Shown here piece after piece: positions 6,902 to 7,745 of a DNA stretch of 7,745 nt (positions are counted from its first letter, which is position 1; each line of letters begins with the position of its first letter). The stretch comes from Candidatus Zhuqueibacterota bacterium (lineage in GTDB: Bacteria > Zhuqueibacterota > Zhuqueibacteria > Thermofontimicrobiales > Thiofontviventaceae). The DNA is taken from assembly GCA_014729735.1 (NCBI GenBank), contig WJJN01000250.1, forward strand, positions 1 to 7,745, written 5' to 3'. The notes beneath the pieces were generated by a model. That model saw only the letters and a list, made by a program, of their open reading frames with translations. It was not told the DNA's origin and searched no databases. The translations under genes and the position numbers were made by a program.

Positions 6902-7357
6902 TTATTTATCAATAAGCCATTTTTCAACTGCATTGTTTAATCTGTAGAGACTGGTAATCATTTTTTCGCGTTCATCAGAAGGAATGCTTTTTAATATTTG
7001 CCCATGAATCTCACGATAATGATCGATCAGTTCCCCAGCGAGTGATTCGCCTTTTGCAGTCAAATGCAAATTATAAATCCGCCGGTCTCGTGTCCCGATT
7101 TCACGAGTAACAAGCTTTTTACTGACGAGATTATCGATAATTCGGGTCACCCGGCTGCTCGTCAATGACATCTTTTGCGCCAGCTCATTCACCGTGATTC
7201 CGTTCTTATCGTACAAAGCTCGTAAACATCGAAACTCGACAATCGACACACCGAATTTCGAGGCATGCCGCATCTCCTTTTCCTGACAATTAGAGAATAA
7301 ACGGGAGATTATCTCGGCAAAGTCTAATGAAGTTGTTTGATTTGTTTGTGTAAGCAT
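6902..7357 (-). CDS. MarR-family transcriptional regulator
   Basis: A 151-residue protein of normal MarR length. Seen: a helical N-terminal dimerisation part (about 8-50), then a winged helix-turn-helix: ITVNELAQKMSLTSSRVTRI (54-73) as helices 2-3, and the wing with the typical D-R-R motif (TRDRRIYNLHLTAKG, 89-103), then C-terminal dimer helices to 150. Known: MarR proteins bind palindromic DNA as dimers, are usually released by small ligands or oxidants, and commonly repress themselves and an adjacent gene. Inferred: regulation of the oxidoreductase, which lies 102 bp downstream on the same strand, and possibly of the divergent glycosylase gene. Cys24 and Cys44 are the only cysteines; whether they sense redox cannot be told. 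The ATG at 7357 has no Shine-Dalgarno; starting at Met29 instead would cut the first helix. Confidence 0.92.
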   Translation of the reverse strand: MLTQTNQTTSLDFAEIISRLFSNCQEKEMRHASKFGVSIVEFRCLRALYDKNGITVNELAQKMSLTSSRVTRIIDNLVSKKLVTREIGTRDRRIYNLHLTAKGESLAGELIDHYREIHGQILKSIPSDEREKMITSLYRLNNAVEKWLIDK

Positions 7358-7363
7358 CTTGTG

Positions 7364-7379
7364 GGTTATTTTGTTAACC
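7364..7379. promoter_or_regulatory. Inverted repeat in the marR leader, candidate operator
   Basis: GGTTA and TAACC arms are perfectly complementary around a 6-nt centre, giving a 16-bp dyad. It lies between the predicted transcription start and the marR ATG, a usual place for a MarR autoregulatory site. The size suits a MarR dimer, but short dyads arise by chance. Confidence 0.3.
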
Positions 7380-7393
7380 TTAGCAATATTTGA

Positions 7394-7411
7394 TAGTGTT
7401 AAAATATACTA
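7394..7411. promoter_or_regulatory. Imperfect palindrome over the marR -10 box, candidate operator
   Basis: The arms TAGTGT and ATACTA match at five of six positions around a 6-bp centre, so the dyad covers the -10 box (7403-7408) and the likely start of transcription. A perfect outer pair, ATAGT (7393-7397) and ACTAT (7411-7415), gives an alternative axis. A protein bound here would block RNA polymerase, as expected for autorepression. Confidence 0.35.
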
Positions 7412-7431
7412 CTATTTTATTTAAATGTCAA
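7403..7431 (-). promoter_or_regulatory. Promoter of marR (and probably the oxidoreductase), near-consensus sigma70 type
   Basis: On the minus strand a perfect -35 box TTGACA (7426-7431) and a -10 box TATATT (7403-7408, five of six) are separated by exactly 17 bp. Transcription should start near 7396, giving a leader of about 39 nt before the marR ATG. This is the clearest promoter in the window. Confidence 0.75.
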
Positions 7432-7440
7432 GGGAAAATT

Positions 7441-7616
7441 TTCTTGTTGAGAGCAATTTTCACCTGCTCTAATGATTTTTATGGCAATGCCTCAAAAGAA
7501 CGCTTCGCGCTTGAAATGCAAATTTCCAAATTCTTCGCGACTTCGGGAATCTAAAATCGAAAATAAACATTTCCAAATTACAGGAGTATAAGCTATAAAA
7601 TTAGCAGGAGATAACC
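7441..7616. other. Divergent intergenic region with short internal repeats
   Basis: This stretch lies between the marR promoter and the start of the glycosylase gene. It contains an inverted repeat (AGAGCA 7450-7455, TGCTCT 7465-7470), two copies of ATTTCCAAATT (7522-7532, 7569-7579; 47 bp apart) and two of CTTCGCG (7503-7509, 7533-7539). A weak + strand promoter is possible: TAAACA (7564-7569), 17 bp, TATAAG (7587-7592). No RNA gene is recognised. The repeats might be a degraded intergenic element. Confidence 0.3.
7606..7610 (+). promoter_or_regulatory. Shine-Dalgarno of the partial glycosylase gene
   Basis: AGGAG ends 6 bases before the ATG at 7617. A second CAGGAG sits 24 bases upstream (7581-7586) but has no start codon at the right distance. 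The site fixes the start of the truncated gene at the window edge. Confidence 0.7.
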
Positions 7617-7745
7617 ATGCACCACCTGAAACTACATCCGGTTCCGCCTTATGACTTCGACCGCTCAGTGAGCCTTTCCCCGCGGGAAGTAAACATCGGT
7701 TCAACAGGATTTTTTGAGGATGGAACTTTCTATCGCGTCGTAAAT
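7617..7745 (+). CDS. N-terminus of a probable AlkA-type DNA-3-methyladenine glycosylase (truncated by window end)
   Basis: Only 43 codons are inside the window. The opening, with LKLHPVPPYDFDRSVS (residues 4-19) and EDGTFYRVVN (34-43), resembles the N-terminal domain of AlkA/OGG-like glycosylases, where a PPFDF-type motif and a DGxxxRV strand are usual. Such enzymes remove alkylated bases from DNA in the cytoplasm to start base-excision repair; the helix-hairpin-helix and catalytic Asp would lie beyond the edge and cannot be checked. It is divergent from marR, with a 259-bp gap, and has a good Shine-Dalgarno. The family call is from recalled patterns and is moderate only. Confidence 0.55.
   Translation, partial: MHHLKLHPVPPYDFDRSVSLSPREVNIGSTGFFEDGTFYRVVN

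Noticed and set aside
7450..7480. Inverted repeat AGAGCA/TGCTCT followed by a T-rich stretch, as a terminator
   Set aside because: The stem is only 6 bp with a 9-nt loop, the T-run is 4 bases further on, and no gene ends here on either strand.
7492..7704. 70-codon open frame on the minus strand
   Set aside because: It overlaps the well-supported start of the glycosylase gene and runs through short intergenic repeats; no domain or ribosome site is seen.

Overview
The window looks like chromosome from a Gram-negative bacterium with an anaerobic or metal-respiring style of metabolism. The pointers are a secreted, membrane-anchored cytochrome with 19 c-type haem motifs, a large flavin/iron-sulfur oxidoreductase of a type common in anaerobes, AT-rich spacers between genes of moderate GC, and a mix of genes with a clear Shine-Dalgarno site and genes without one. 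A member of the FCB-type or related phyla (for example Calditrichota, KSB1 or Ignavibacteria-like) would fit, but this is inference; no taxonomic marker gene is present.

Layout. 1-161: AT-rich leader with a good sigma70-type promoter and several inverted repeats. 162-2945 (+): 927-residue cytochrome with an N-terminal signal peptide, 19 CxxCH motifs and a C-terminal cytochrome b-type membrane domain, in the architecture of Geobacter CbcL but with about twice as many haems. 2972-3018: perfect 17-bp hairpin with a T-run, a strong terminator. 3022-3645 (+): small class I SAM-dependent methyltransferase. 3646-3700: short gap between convergent genes. 3701-6799 (-): 1032-residue FAD-linked, 4Fe-4S and double CCG-domain oxidoreductase with an unusual Met/Pro-rich tail. 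6800-6901: AT-rich spacer with a direct repeat. 6902-7357 (-): MarR-family regulator upstream of and co-directional with the oxidoreductase. 7358-7616: divergent control region with a near-consensus marR promoter. 7617 to the window edge (+): N-terminus of a probable AlkA-type DNA glycosylase.

How the genes may work together. The FAD/Fe-S protein probably oxidises a 2-hydroxyacid-like or other organic substrate and passes electrons through its iron-sulfur centres toward the quinone pool or another carrier, under possible control of the adjacent MarR protein. The cytochrome has the parts needed to take electrons from quinol in the membrane and spread them along a long periplasmic haem wire toward an external acceptor. 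The two could be the input and output ends of one respiratory chain, but they are convergent and separately transcribed, so this link is a hypothesis. The most notable features are the exact 245-residue duplication of an eight-haem module in the cytochrome and the Met/Pro-rich tail of the oxidoreductase.
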